From NCBI GenBank assembly GCA_023055505.1, contig JALIRH010000010.1, positions 5,710,001 to 5,774,000 of the forward strand: 64,000 nt of DNA, read 5' to 3'. The stretch is from Callipepla californica brunnescens (taxonomy: Eukaryota; Chordata; Aves; Galliformes; Odontophoridae). Below the pieces are notes generated by a model. That model saw only the letters and a program-made list of their open reading frames with translations, was not told the DNA's origin and made no database searches. Positions 44,601 to 58,510 of this stretch are shown here, piece by piece; within the stretch, counting starts at the first letter, position 1, and each line of letters opens with the position of its first letter. The position numbers and the translations under genes are program-made.

Positions 44601-47600
44601 ACACCCAAAGAATTACTGGTAAGTACAACACTGATTGAAGTTGCAATTTGTTTGGTATATCTTTAAAAAGCGTTTTGCACCAGTATTTTTAATGGGAAAT
44701 TCAAAGAGAATAATTAAATGTTACCTAAGAATGCTGCTGATTACCAGGTATAATATAATGATGTTTCTCAGCGTTTTAGAAAATTAACAAGATATTCTAA
44801 CTAAAAAAATAAGTAGATAAAATGGAAATAACATACTTTTTAACTCTTAATGCTAATAAAAACTTAGTACAGTACATAAACAAATATCTGTTAAAAAGTA
44901 GTTCCTCTGCTTTTAAAAACAAGCAGATTTATTGTTGTTGTTGTTTTAACCATCAAAATTATCCACTAAAAATGTATTTATTTGAGGAGATTCATTCTAG
45001 TGTAAAATAGGTAAAGGAAGTTACTTAAATCTGGTGATTGATAATAAGATATAAGCCCCACTTTTGCTATGCATTATGAAAACAGCAGTCTATGTCTCTA
45101 CGACTATAGTGATTCTGAGTAGTTACCGTGTGATACTTGTACAACACTGTATGGGAAATGTATTAGTCATTTTGAGAACAGTATAAAAAATCCTGTATTG
45201 CTGCTCTGTCTGTTCTCTGTATAAATAGGCAGGGGAATTATCCAGAGATGTCAGTCTGGCACCTCTCAAAAGCTTTGAATTTATTTACTATTTATTATTA
45301 GTTGTTAAGTGCTTGCAGCACACTTGCTATCACAATAGCAAATAATGTGAAAAGGTACAATATTTGTCCTGAGGAACTTGCTTTAGAAGATGAACAAAAC
45401 CAACTCATTCTTCTGTACGACAAATACAGTTTTCTTTGTGCTTTTTCAGATTATCTAAAACTGTGGTAATATGGGCCTCAAGATGGGTTACATAACATTT
45501 CTTTACTGACTTTCATGTTACCCAGTTCAGAGTGAAAAGAACTGTCAGCATGTAGTTGGCTATATGCAGTGTGACAGATTTCACTGTTCTGAACAATTGG
45601 TCCCAACTACTCTCATTTCTTATTCAAGGTTTCAAACCGTTTTTGAAAGCTATCAAATTGCATGTTAAACTGCTCAAGAAGAGAAAGAGAGAAACTCTAG
45701 GTGGGAAGACAAGTCAGAGACATTGCATACTGAACAGCAGGGGAGGCATGATATTACAATGATGATACTACTAGGAAAGATCTCGGGCGAGTCTGTGTTC
45801 CTTTCTCAGTAATTAAGAAGATATTTTTTGTCATTTTCTTAGGAATAAAAAAGGGGAATTAATAGATTAAGCAAAGGTGGCATTTGCTTCAAAAAAGGGA
45901 GTATATACACTACCCTGTTGTTGTTGTTTTTTTTTATTTTTATTTTTAATTAAAATGCATATGATTTTATTTCTATGCCTTTACCTCTCTATTACGTGGC
46001 ACATTGGATATTTTATTGTAACAGTTTTATTTGCTCAATCCAATTCATGTCAGAGTCCCAAGTGTAGTCATCAGTATTTGTAAAGCTCTGTAACTAGTAG
46101 TGAAGTGCTAAATGTTAACATTTGTTTGGATAAGGGAGAATTTTGTATCTAAAAATAAAGAAGGAAATTGAAAGAGGGGGAAAAAAGGAAAAATAAAGAG
46201 GTAGGGAAATAGTGACCTGAAGTATGGAGAGAAATAAAGAAAAATATAGTGTAAAAATATTCAGTAATGGAGGAGAGGTTGAAGGAAAAAATGTGATCCG
46301 ATCATGATAAGCATAAAGCATCTCCTTAATATTTTTTGAATACTGTATGTTTTACTTGCATTAGGTCTATGAATGAGTTGTTTGGACAGAGGATTATAAA
46401 GGTGAAAAAAAGGATATTGGAAACAGTCAGTCTGACTGAAGAATGTTAAGGTACCAGGTCAGAACAGATCAGGTAGACTCCTTGCTCTGCTGACTGCAGG
46501 TGTCTCACCAAAGCTAACTCAGTGAACCTGTGCTTGGAACTGATTAGGGCTGCAGGAGTACTTGACTGCAAAAAAAGAGGGAGGCTGTCTTCTGAAAGAG
46601 TGAGTAAATGTTTGGAGTTGTTCAGCTTCCCATTTAATATATAGGAACTTTGGACATCTTGAGATAATAAACTCAAGCCAAACAGATATTCCATGTAGAT
46701 TGTTCTTTTCCCTGTTACCTGATTCATTCTGTTGAATCATAGCTGCCTAGTTGTTATTATCCACTCATGAAATTCCCAAATGGAAGACCTGTAGATGTCA
46801 ATCTCATTTGAAGAAGGATAAACACAATTCAGTAAATTCAGATGTAACCTTTCAGTTTGCTATGGTATCACTTTTCTGTTCAGGATATTACTATTAACAT
46901 TAACTCCTCGTTAACATTACAACCCTGTCCATAAAATTCAGAACCTTTTACATAGAGGCTTTCAAGTCTGTTTATCAATAAACTATTCTAAATGATCTAA
47001 AAACATCGCAAATATCAGCATATACTTTGTAATATGTGACATGAAAAGGGAAACTAAGATATGTTTTAAAGAACAGGCTAAGAGAAATACCAAGCTAATA
47101 CAAGTACAGGTTTACTCCACAGTAAACTTGGCTAACGGGAGTTGATCAACTGATGAAAAAGGCCAACTGAACTGAAAGTGCATTAGAATCATCCACAGAA
47201 GGAAATGATAGGTCTAGGATCAAAACTTCAGATATTTATTACAAAATTTAAGCAAAGCTAACTTAGATACTAAATACTAAAGACAGCTTCAGTGTAATGA
47301 CTCAAAAATAGATAATTGAAAGTATTTTTCATTTTTGAAGCTCTTGACTGTATAATCAGTTCTAAAATTAAGCATTCTGGATAATACTTGAGCACCATAA
47401 ATGGAGAGTGAGGGAAATGAACCTTACTTTAGTTGTAACCATTTAGACAGATCACTGGAAAGCAATAAAAAACTGAAGAGTGCTGGAAAAAAAAATCTTT
47501 AATGAGTGACAATATGTAAAATTAGGCCCAGGCTTAGTTCCAACAAACAATAATATTTTTTCAAATTCCACTGATATTTATATATCAGAATGGTTAGAGA

Positions 47601-50600
47601 AAATAACTTTGAGAAGGGTGTTCTGTCAACAAATTATTTTGTATTTGATCATTGATACAATAACTAACGATAGACTGAGATCTTCAGAAACTTGCTTTGC
47701 TAGGATTTTCAAATTACTGAGGTCTGAAATGCTTAGATCTTCTTGAAAATAGCTATACGGTACTAGACACATTTGAAAAAATAGGATATTATTATGGTAG
47801 AACAGTACAGCATGCATATATACTTTCCAGTAGAGATTCTATGTGGAAGCATATGTCCATATTTCTCAACTCCCTTTTGTTTATGTTCAGTAAGAAGTTA
47901 AAATCAATAGTTCTTGGCCTGCAGTATCTATGCTGAGCTCCTTGTCTATGCAGACTGTAAAATCTAACCTATGTAAACAACAAATTCTCAGCACCACAAA
48001 ACAAAACAAACAAACAAAAAAAGAGGCATAAAGCTCCATTATTCACCAGTTATACAGAGTGAATAATCTTTCTATTTATAGGAGAGAGACTGTGAAGATA
48101 TTTGGAAAAGGAAAGAGAGATTCTGGGGAGAATGCTGAAGGAGTCTTGGAAATGTTCCTCAAGCTTAATGTGTTCTAGTGGCTGTTTTTTCCTAGTAAAG
48201 AAAAAAAAAAAATTGTGATTCTAAAACTTCAGTCTCATGTTGAAAATGAAGTATGCATAGCAGGGTAGAAACATGACTGGAGTAGCTTAAATAGCCATTG
48301 TGACTTCCAGTGTGATACCGTTTAGGAAAGAGGACCACCTTTTATACTCCTCATGAATAGTTTTCCACCAAGATTTAGGTTATTTTCTGGCATTCGTGAT
48401 GCTCTTCTGCATCTCTTGTGATGCACCAAAAACAAACAAAAATAAGTCCACCTCAATTGTAATTCAGTTGCTTTAAAAAAATTAGTAAATCACACACACA
48501 CAAAAAATCTTTCTGACTCACTGCCCATTGCTTACAATGGCAACATCAATTACATCGGCTTTCAAATGTTTGTAACAAATTAAGATCAATATATTTGCAT
48601 AGATTTTATGAAAGGAAGACAAAAATAGAAAGCCTGTGTTCAAAAAATTATTTTCAATGAAAATTCAAGCAGATGTGCAAAATTAAAAAAAATAGCAGTT
48701 TGAACACAATTTGGAGAGCAGAGCACCCCTGAACTCCAGAATACCAAGAGTCACATCTCATGGCCATGGCATGGCATGCATTGGCCTGTAGCTGCCCCTT
48801 CTTTCAATTTCAAATCTTAATAAAATTTGGTAAAAGTATAGAGGCACTTTCCTGCTACTGTCCTCTTAAAAAAATGAGCCACATTTCACTTAAGTCACTT
48901 GTGCTGTTTCTCATGGGGAGACATACAATGAGTACAGACATTGATGTGGCCCCCAGAAAGTTTCCTCCTTGAAGATATGTGCCCAAATGATACCAACAAA
49001 GAAATGCCTGAGAGCCTTGAAGTGTTTCATGAAGATTTTCAGTTTGGTCCAAAAGCGTGTGTGTGAAGGCACACAGTGTTCTTCCTTTATTTGGAAATGG
49101 CAGAGAATATGTTAGGTGAACTACAGCCTGGTAGATTTTTAAATTTTACTAACGAGGTTATGTAAATGAGTGTTATTATTTATAGATAGGACTTCCTATG
49201 AATAAGTTTTTTGTTTGTTGTATTTTGTATATTTGTCAATTATATAAAAAATGCTGTAAGGTTATTGGCAGTAAAAGTTGACATATGACACGAAAAAAAA
49301 AGAGGTTTCAGGGCAAGTTGGGTAGTTTGGTTTCAAAATTAAGCATTTCTGTATAGTCAAATATAAAGTTACAGTAATTGGAACTTGAGAATGCAGAATA
49401 GAAAGGCTGATTTTCAAATTAAGTAAGAATGCAAGTTTTAAAAGTAAAAAACAACCATAAATGGAATGGTCTGGGAAAGAAGGCCAGTGTGATCCGGTGG
49501 TGAAAAGAAAGGGGAGCTTTGAGGGCAAGCAGGAACATGAGAATAGTATCAGTTGAGGTGTGTTGCCCTGATGAACAAAAGGCAAAATATCATGAGGAGA
49601 CCTCAAGAAAGATTTCAGAATTTTACTAACATACTGAGACGTACCAAAGTGTTTTGAAGGTCTGACAATGAAATTTATCCAGAATTAAGGACAGAATTAG
49701 TAATTTGCTGAAGAGAAAATTAAGAAGCATATATGACTACTGGAGAATATATTTTGCTGGAACTTCTCAGCAGCTCTGACAGTGAAATAATATAGCTTAA
49801 CAGCCAGCAGGTCCTTGTATAATGCAGTTTATTGTAAATAAATTGTGAACAGCTTAATACAAAAGGACATATCCCTGATATAGGCATTTAATTCATGTTC
49901 AAAGCAAATAAGATCTAAGCTGTTCAGTTCCACTCTGGTATTTGTAGATTAGCAATTGCTCTATTCCTTTCATTTTAGAATATTTTCCTATGATTTGTAT
50001 AGACAGATCTATATTAAAATGACTGTAGTCAAATTGTTTCCTTTAGAGGTCACGAAAGAACTTTTCCCTGATACACAGATATGTCAGTTGAATTCTGTTT
50101 ATCTCTTTTTCTCTTAAGTCCTTTGAGGTAGTACAAATTAACCCCTAGAGATTTGATAGGTTTTTTTGGAATACATCTGTATTCTAAAGGACCAGTGGGA
50201 ATAAGCCAGCTGTATCTTCCTCACAAACTCAGCTTTAAAGAGATTGCAAGGCTTGGGCTTTTCCCTTCTCCTCCAGTACGAGACATCTTGGCGCTTTTGA
50301 CCTAGTAATCACTTGTCTTAAGAGGCATTAGCTGCATTTCTTCTACTCTGTCATCCAACTATTTAATCTCCACCTGACTTCAGACAAAATAAATAAATCT
50401 TTGATTTCATTAGCAAAGGAACTGGGCTCAATCTCTTGGATTGAAGCTCAGACTAAGCTTTCTAGCCAATTAGATCTGGAGTTCTGTGAAACACTGCTCC
50501 TTTTGTATTTTCCACCTTTTTATTTTGCTGAAAATAATTTAGCTATCTGAAAGTGGCTGCAATTGAGTAAAGTCACTAGGAGTTAACATTTATTTCTATG

Positions 50601-53600
50601 TTTCCATTGAAAATACTTAAACCTAACTTTCAGCAATGACAGACTTAAACATAGGATTCCAGTTCCAGACTGGCCTTACTGCTGTAGCAGACTCTGAGTG
50701 AGACAAGGTAGAGTGGGGAGATGTGGAAGAAAAATGTCTGCAGCTCCCTATGAGTATCAAAGTAACCTAGCTTAGGGTTAGGGGAGCAGCTACCATAATG
50801 TCCTCACAGAAGACTTATGTTTAAAAGATAAAAATTATGACTTGATCCTGCTTCCTGAGCCTTGGAAAAGGGCATGTGAAAAATTAGGTGGGAAACCTGC
50901 TGTTTCCTAGAAGCTGGTAAATCACAGTAGAAATCCTTGAGGAATTTTTAAAACCACAGATCTGTGGTTAAAGGGAGAGTCTTCTATTAACATTTCTATT
51001 TGAGTATACCATAGAATTCCTTACATTTCTTATGGCAGAAAGGTCAATTTCCTTCTCAAGTAACTCCATTTATATCTTGGAGCTTTTAGTTCGCTGCAGA
51101 CTGAGGCAAGAGAGCTGATAGATTTGTATTACTCTCCTTCTACCTTTAGACACCAAGATTTGCATTTTTGCAAAACTTAAAGCTGATGTAAATTGAAGTA
51201 CTGATCCCACGAGGTTCATGGTCTCTAGTAGGGTTATAATAGGCACCCATGCAATGACTGAAGGATGAGGAGTAATAACTTGTTTTCTCAAGGTCACTTA
51301 ACCATAGCTTCCAGTAAAATACATTGAAGAAGTAAATACACAGGAAATAACTGTGTCATTAAAGTGCCATGTAAAATAGAATTTGCTGAACCCATCTAAG
51401 ATGACCTGGAAAAAATAGGAAAAGTGTTTTTCCTCACATACTTTCAGTTAATAAATTGAGTATATCTACACCTGAACCTCACGAGAAATGGTGAAGAAAA
51501 AAGGGAATTTCTGCAGTAGATTTTTGTGAGATCTCATTGTTTTAGGGAGTGTTGGAATGGTCCAGAGGAGGCTAACATAAACATTCAGTACTGTTAAAAC
51601 ACGTAGCAATTTATGTACTGCTTTCATCAATTTATTGTTAATTTTTTTCCTCTGCATGACAGCAAACCAAACGGTCACTCACATGAACATTCACTTTACT
51701 TTCACACTAGAGGGAATGAAAAAGAGACAGCTGTGTCAGAAAGATGAGCAAGATAAGCAAAATAATTTTTAAAAAATAATAACAGATTTATGACTGTTTG
51801 TCCTTTAAGTTTCAAAATACTACTGAAGGTTATACAAATTGTGTAGTTTTTAGCTCAGAATTTAGTTAAGTGGAGGTATAATGCAGTAAATCAACTAAGA
51901 GTGGCCAAATAAAAATTTATTCTGACAAGAAACACTCATGGAAAAAATAATGTTTGAAAAAAAATGGGATAATGAGCTCATTGTATATGGAAGAAAAACA
52001 ATCTACTGATAAGAGTACATGAAATCAGATCTGAATACAGGGCCCTGTAATGGTATTGGGTTTTATTTTTGTAAACTGGGCAACTGTTTGCGCATTTCTG
52101 CATCAAACACTTGTGAAGGTTATTTGGAAATACAAGGAAGTAATTATTCTGAGAAAAGATAGCAAGTTTAGGGAAAGACTGGGGAGAAAAAGAAAAAGAA
52201 GGAAAAAAAAAAAACACAACAAAAACCTGCACCTCAAGATATTGAAGAAGTCTCGTCAGTCAATGATACTGGTACATTTTAATGTTTCATCAAATCCCAA
52301 ATGGAATCTATCTTAGTATGAGCAAACCTCAAGTAATGATTTATTTATACACAAAGCATCTTAAGAGCAAGGTGTCTAAAAAAAAAGCATCCTGTTTACT
52401 CATTGTTGGCAGGAATAATGTCTGTGAGATACTTCTTTCCTCATTTCTGCGTGGAATAGAACCCTGTGGAAATAAACTTAGCCAGTAAGGATAATTTAGT
52501 GATGAGCATTGTTAACTTCTGACAAATTTTGCAAAAAAGAAAAATTCTTAAACATGTTTCATAGGCTTCCAGTCTTTTGTGAAATTTCAATACCAATGTC
52601 TGCACAAGGTATATTACATCAAAACAGTCTGATTTGTTTTGTATTCCTTACGTGTTAAAATCTCAAACATGTGTGTTTACATCTGTCCTTGCATGAAGGG
52701 CAGTCGAGTCCATTCTCTCCAGTTGACCACTTTGTCCTCCAAGGATTTGCAAAATTATTCTATTTTTTTTTGTTTGTTTTTAAACTATTTTTAGTTATTT
52801 TGACAGAAATCTTTCTGACTGATGGAGTGTCAGAATAATGCAGTTCAAACAATTCTGTAAATGACCAATTTTCTTTCCCCTGTCAAGCTTTAGTGTTGAC
52901 TGCTTGCATTACCAGTGCAGATGGATCAGAAACAGTTGCTCACTACCAGCCCTATATGAAAGCTGTTGTATCAATCTGTATTATGATATTCTTGACTTGA
53001 CAGAGCATAAGGCTAAGGTAATCCAAAACAAAAATGATTATAAAAATTATCACAAATCAGGAACCTAGTGGCCCAGTGCCAGAGCAATTTGACTAATTCT
53101 TGACAGAGGTTATTTTTACTCTCTGGACAAAATTATGGACTGCAGATATATTCTGAATGACATTAATTTCATATTTACAGGTTATTATTCTGTATTTCAT
53201 TTATGCTTATGATCAAGGATATGATGACAGTATTTTTTCTGCTACTATATTTAGTATATATATGTTATAGAGAAAATCATAGAAAATAAGACTGGAAAAA
53301 CAGCTTTTTTTTTTTTTTACATGATTATGACATAGACTGAATAATCTGTACCAAACTTTTCTAACAAATATTTGCCTAAACTGGAATATCCAATTGCGTA
53401 TTGCCTTTTGTGAGGCTAGCTCTCAAGTTAGTTAGTCTACTCATTTATATGTTGTTTTCTGCCTAATACCTGAGTATTAGATTTTTTTTACCTATAACTT
53501 TTTTCCATAAACTTTATCTTTCTACCCACTGCAGTCGAATTTTGATTTGTTGTATGCAGATTTTCCTGGTAATAGTTAAACCATGCTATGTCTGAGGAGG

Positions 53601-56600
53601 CTGATGTGATTGGATAAAAAGTTACTTATTTTGAATACACCAGTGATTATTTAAAAATCTTTCTCAAGTAATATTTATCTTGCATTTTTCTGGTTTCCAA
53701 ATTGTAATTGAGATGCACATCTACTATGTCCCGAGTCATGAGTGATCTATTTTCTGATCTTTCCTTGCTTTTTTATTTTTTCTCAAGAGAGCAGAACAAA
53801 TCCTTTCACAGTGGACCAAAAATGATGTAGTTGAAATTTTTTAACTTCATCAGATTGGTTGGGAAATCAATAATATGCTTATTTAGAAAAGTAATAATTA
53901 CAATATATTTTTAAGTGTATTATTTTTATCCCTTTCATCTTCACCTTGATTTTCCCATTTCAGTTGAAATCATGTGTTTACTCTCCTGATGGTATAACTC
54001 AGTATAACAGTCCCTTTACTTAAGATGACTTCTATAAATCCCAGCTTATCTTCAACATCTCATAATTTTCAAGCAGGAATAATTTTGTATGGGTGCTTTG
54101 TGATATTACAACTTTTCCTAAGTTCAGTAATCTGTCCTTTGATGTTGCTGGGTCGTTATTGCTGAGTTCCTACTTTATCTTCTGTTTAATAAAGCCCATA
54201 GTAAGTGTTCATTGAAAATTATGTCAATTATTTCAGAAATTCATCTCAAAAACGTTTAATTTAAAACTGAAGGAGCATCAAATCTGCTTTCATTTATACT
54301 TTTTCATAGAAAATACTTTCATAAGGTAGAACATTAAGTATATTGTTGTACTTTTATTCTTCAATTAGTAAATTTATTGTCAACACCATATTGACAATAA
54401 AAATATGCATCCATTTGCTTTTTCTTTTGATCTCAATGAATAACACTGTCTCAGATATAACTAAAAATTTAAGTTGTACAATCCTAGTGAAAAAAAATTC
54501 TTTCTTTTACAAGGACAAACTTTACTATTAAAAAATATTCACTGAAGAATTTTTTTTTTTTACTCATTATCAGTATTTAAGGTTCTTTACCTCCAATTAA
54601 AGTATTCAGATAAAATAAAACATGGAATAAGAGTTATAGGCAGTGATTTTAATTAACATAAAACTGCTTTTTCTAAACAACAAGATGGTGTAAGTTTTAT
54701 CTGCTGGATATACCTGGAGATATTTTTCTTATGCCACTGCAGAGAAAGTGCTGATAAGTTTCAAACAACAATGAACTAGGAAATACCCCAAAGCTTCTCT
54801 CCCACAAAACAGAAAAAAGGCACCACCTCAAAAATAACTACAAACCTTCACAGAAAGAAATACCTACCATTTTCTTGTAAATATTAAAATCTCTGTAATG
54901 TAATCTTTTTAACTTCTGCAACTCCAGCTGAAACAGATAACAAATGGTTCTTTTCTCAGAAACTAACTTATTGCATGCAGTAAGATTTATTTAAAGGAAC
55001 AGCACTTCCATTTGGAAATTAATATCCAATACTTTATCTTATACCGTTGCTTTTCTTTTACTCACCGCAATGAGTAATACATAGAAAAATGTATGCAGCA
55101 GTAGTCTGTGTCTCTCCTTATTTTGCTGTGCTGTTGCTCTCCTATTAGCTGTAGCTATGTAGTCCTGCAGACAGTGTGACAGGAACTCTGTTACCTTGAT
55201 AGCAAGTACAGATGCAGCTTTTGCACTTGCAGTCTGCCTTACGTTTGTAACACCCTCACTCCTTCCGGTCATTCGTTCCAGGGGAGGAATGACACCAGCA
55301 TTTCTGAGCTGTTCTTATGTTTTCTCCCAGAGCACTCGGGGAAAGCAGACTTCGTGATCTCCATGCTAACTACCAGCCTGCCTGCTGCCTGTTCTCCCTA
55401 CTTCTGCCAGTGATGACATTCAGCTTGCTCCTCCACACAGGATACAGCACTGATTCCTCATTATGTAAGGCAGTCTAGGTCAAGTGTAGGAGAGACTGCT
55501 GGCCTGAGCAAGCTAGTGGATTGCTTCCTCAGCTTCATGCTTCATGGGGTCTGGAAGCTGGATCCTGATCTTTGCTACATCTTCTTGGGTAAATGTTTTT
55601 GCATGATTTAAATGGTTACTGTGCTATTTTTTCTATGCAGATAACTGTCAGCCATTCTGTGAATTGCAGAGAGAATTGCAGGTGAAATCAGCTCTGTCAG
55701 CATGATTGAATTATCAGACTAGCTCTTCTAGGCATCTCAGCTTTAAGACACTTTACAAATGAATAAATCATAAACTGGATTTGTTTAACATATTTTCGAA
55801 CCGTATGGGGATTATTGTTGATTTGACTGATTAAGCAGTGAATTAAATCCATTTGCCTGAGCGTGGTGTTGGGAAGCATTATTGGATATAGCTATTAGCT
55901 CTGAGAGGTTTACTGCAGTTCTTGGCTATTGCTTTGTTTTACCCTTTAAAGTACAAATTCTCTTCTTGTATTAGACAAAATATAAAAAATGCAAAAAAAA
56001 AAAATCCTTAAAATACCCTTGTATTAAATTTTCTTGCACTCTAATTACTTTAGTAGGAACCAATTATATCCAGGATTCTATTTCCTATTTACTGCTTTAA
56101 TACATGAATCAGTATACTTCTGAAATATATAAGGTGAATGCTGCAGATGAAATTACATCAGGTAGCTGCTCTGCAGAATGCCTTAACAGTATCATAGCTA
56201 GATTTGCATTAGAGTGTAGCTGTTTTACAGGTGCCATGTAGAATTCAAAGGTTTTTAATATATTTATTCACAATTGAAGACTAGTCTGTAATAAGATATA
56301 GAACGGATTTTTCATCAAATGGATTACACGTACAGAGGACTGTCAGGTGCTGGAACGTGTGATTATACTGGAATGCAGCAGAAGAGGCCCTGGAAAGTAA
56401 CAGCATAGCACTGATGCTGCAGTATCATGTAGAGAATTTCAACAAGGCAAGCTTGCTAGCTAAGGACAATTAGCATTTAATAAATTATAATCTATTTGAA
56501 AGAGTGATTAGAAAACTCACATTTACATGCAGTACCTTGGACAGCAACTTATTTTCTCCCCTGTTACTGCAGTCTACTTCATGCCAGTTGGCAATTTGTA

Positions 56601-57599
56601 ATAATTGCATACTACAAATTTAAGATACATTAACGAATTCCAAAATACTAAAAATACCTGTGATACACTTTGTTCAGCATGCATATCAATCAGTTATATT
56701 TAGCAGCTTTCTAACAAGTCTTCATTTAATGTATTAACATAATTCAATACAAACATCATTCTTTTTATGTTAATGGCTGTCAAATCAGAACAAAAAATAC
56801 TAAATTATTATCTATTAACTATATGGCGTTCACAGAATTGTCATGCCTAGTAGATAGTTGTTCATTCTAGGAATAAATGCTAAGGTCTTTTTCTCAAAAT
56901 GAGTTTGAATTTTAATATATTATATATGAATATATAACATTTTGAGAGGAACAGTGGAATTTGTTTAAATGCATCCTTCCTGCTCCCTTCCCCCCCCCTT
57001 TTCCCTTGGAAACTAGTCATTCATCACACTGTTCTAGCAATAACAACTGATAAAATTTCATTTCAACTCTTATTTATAAGTAATGTAATTAATTTTTTAA
57101 ATAATTTTCTTATTGCAATTTTCATATTGTTTCATAATTATGTAGATATATTTAGTGATTTAGTAGAACTAAACTAGGCTGTTGCCTTTATTAACAAATC
57201 CATAAGTGAAGTTGCGTTGAAGAATATATGACAAGTTTTTGTTATCCTGAAATCACCTCTCTTGCTATGGAATAAATTGCATGTTTTATAGACATCATTT
57301 TATAGTTCAAAATACAGAAGTATATTGTGCAAACAAATTATCTAAATAATACTGTAGTATAGGAGATTAGAAAAAATTTCTTGGCACTGTGCATTATTAT
57401 GATCATATACTTCACATTCTCTTTCTGGAAATGTTACCTTTTTTATCTGCATTGTTGTTCATCACAGAACAGGCAAAGTAACTCGGCACAGAAAACTGCA
57501 GTTGTTGGAGCTGGGATACAAAGTGTTAGAAAATGATGTTTCCTATGTGTATTTCTATATTATTAAATTTGAAGGGAGCTTATAAGCAGAAGGGGCTCT
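38661..57599. other. Long gene-poor intergenic stretch
   Basis: About 19 kb of AT-rich DNA. I find no exon similar to a known protein, no RNA gene and no intact transposon. Low-complexity items: a degenerate CTAAA/A-rich stretch at 39,747-39,822, an A-run at 42,231-42,246 and a purine-rich stretch at 46,136-46,240. The ORFs present are short and have the composition of chance frames. Confidence 0.6.
39747..39822. repeat. A-rich low-complexity stretch with CTAAA repeats
   Basis: Degenerate repeats of ACTAAA and CCCTAAAA type over about 75 nt. Low-complexity sequence, not a true telomeric array. Confidence 0.7.
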
Positions 57600-57980
57600 G
57601 AGTTTTTACGTGGCCTAATAGTGATAGGGCAAGGGAGAATGGCTTTAAACTAAAAGAAAAAAGATTTAGGTCAGATTTTAGGAATCATAGAATCACTCAG
57701 GTTGGAAAAGACCTTGAAGATCATTAAGTCCAACCACGACCTAACCATACTACCCTAAAAAGAATAAGGAATAAGTTATTTACCTAGAGTGTGGTGAAGC
57801 ACTGGCACGAAGAAGTTGTGGGTGTCCCATGCCTGGAAGTGCTCAGTGCTGGGTTGTATGGGGCCCTGGGCAGCCTGATCTAGAGCCTGATTTAGTGGTT
57901 GGCAACCCTGCCTGTAGCAGGGGGGCTGGAACAAGGTGATCTTTAAGGTCCCTTCCAACCTAATTCACTCTGTGATTTGT
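57600..57980 (+). repeat. CR1-type LINE 3' region, sense, interrupted
   Basis: The sense CR1 3' region begins near GTGATAGGGCAAGGGAGAAT and resumes after about 57,765 with GTGTGGTGAAGCACTGGCAC through AGGTCCCTTCCAACCTAATT and CACTCTGTGATTTG. It is split by an opposite-strand CR1 fragment at about 57,680-57,763. Confidence 0.85.
57680..57763 (-). repeat. CR1 3' end fragment nested inside another CR1
   Basis: The + strand reads TCATAGAATCACTCAGGTTG then GAAAAGACCTTGAAGATCAT and AAGTCCAACCACGACC: the reverse complement of a CR1 3' end. Flanked by AGGAAT on the left and AGGAATA on the right, a possible short target-site duplication. Confidence 0.75.
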
Positions 57981-58481
57981 ATATTACTATATTCTGGTAC
58001 CTCACTTAAGGCAGAGAAATAGAATTTGGTTTGTAAAGTAGGTTATGAATGCACTAATATGCAGAATATGAACCATTAGTAGTCACTGCCTCCTCCTGGT
58101 ATTTTCCTGTGGTTTAACAGAATTATCCAATAATCCAATGGCTACATCAGTATCTTGCTTTGAATATTCAGTATATTGCTTCATTTCACAATTGAATTTC
58201 TGGAAAACTTTTCTCTCCACTTTTATTCACAGTACTGTTGTTTTCCGATCTGCAAGGGACTGTATGCTCCCTTCATTGGAGGGAAATGCCACTAAAACTG
58301 AGCAAACTGTAGGGAAGTGTGTGAATTAAATTATTTTAGCATTATGTGTGTAACGTAAACAATGGAAATACCAGTTTTTATGATGTAATGTGAGCAAAAT
58401 ATGGAAGTGCCCAGGAGACTGAAGTTTCTGTAAATGTATTTATAGCTCAGATAGTATCTACCCACATTCACTGAGTGGCTA

Positions 58482-58510
58482 GTGTGTGTGTATGTATATA
58501 TATATATGTA
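58482..58510. repeat. Compound GT/AT microsatellite
   Basis: GTGTGTGTGTATGT followed by (AT)n. Confidence 0.8.

Noticed and set aside
55039..55272. - strand ORF of 77 codons rich in Ala, Lys and Arg
   Set aside because: No recognisable domain and no supporting signals; probably chance.
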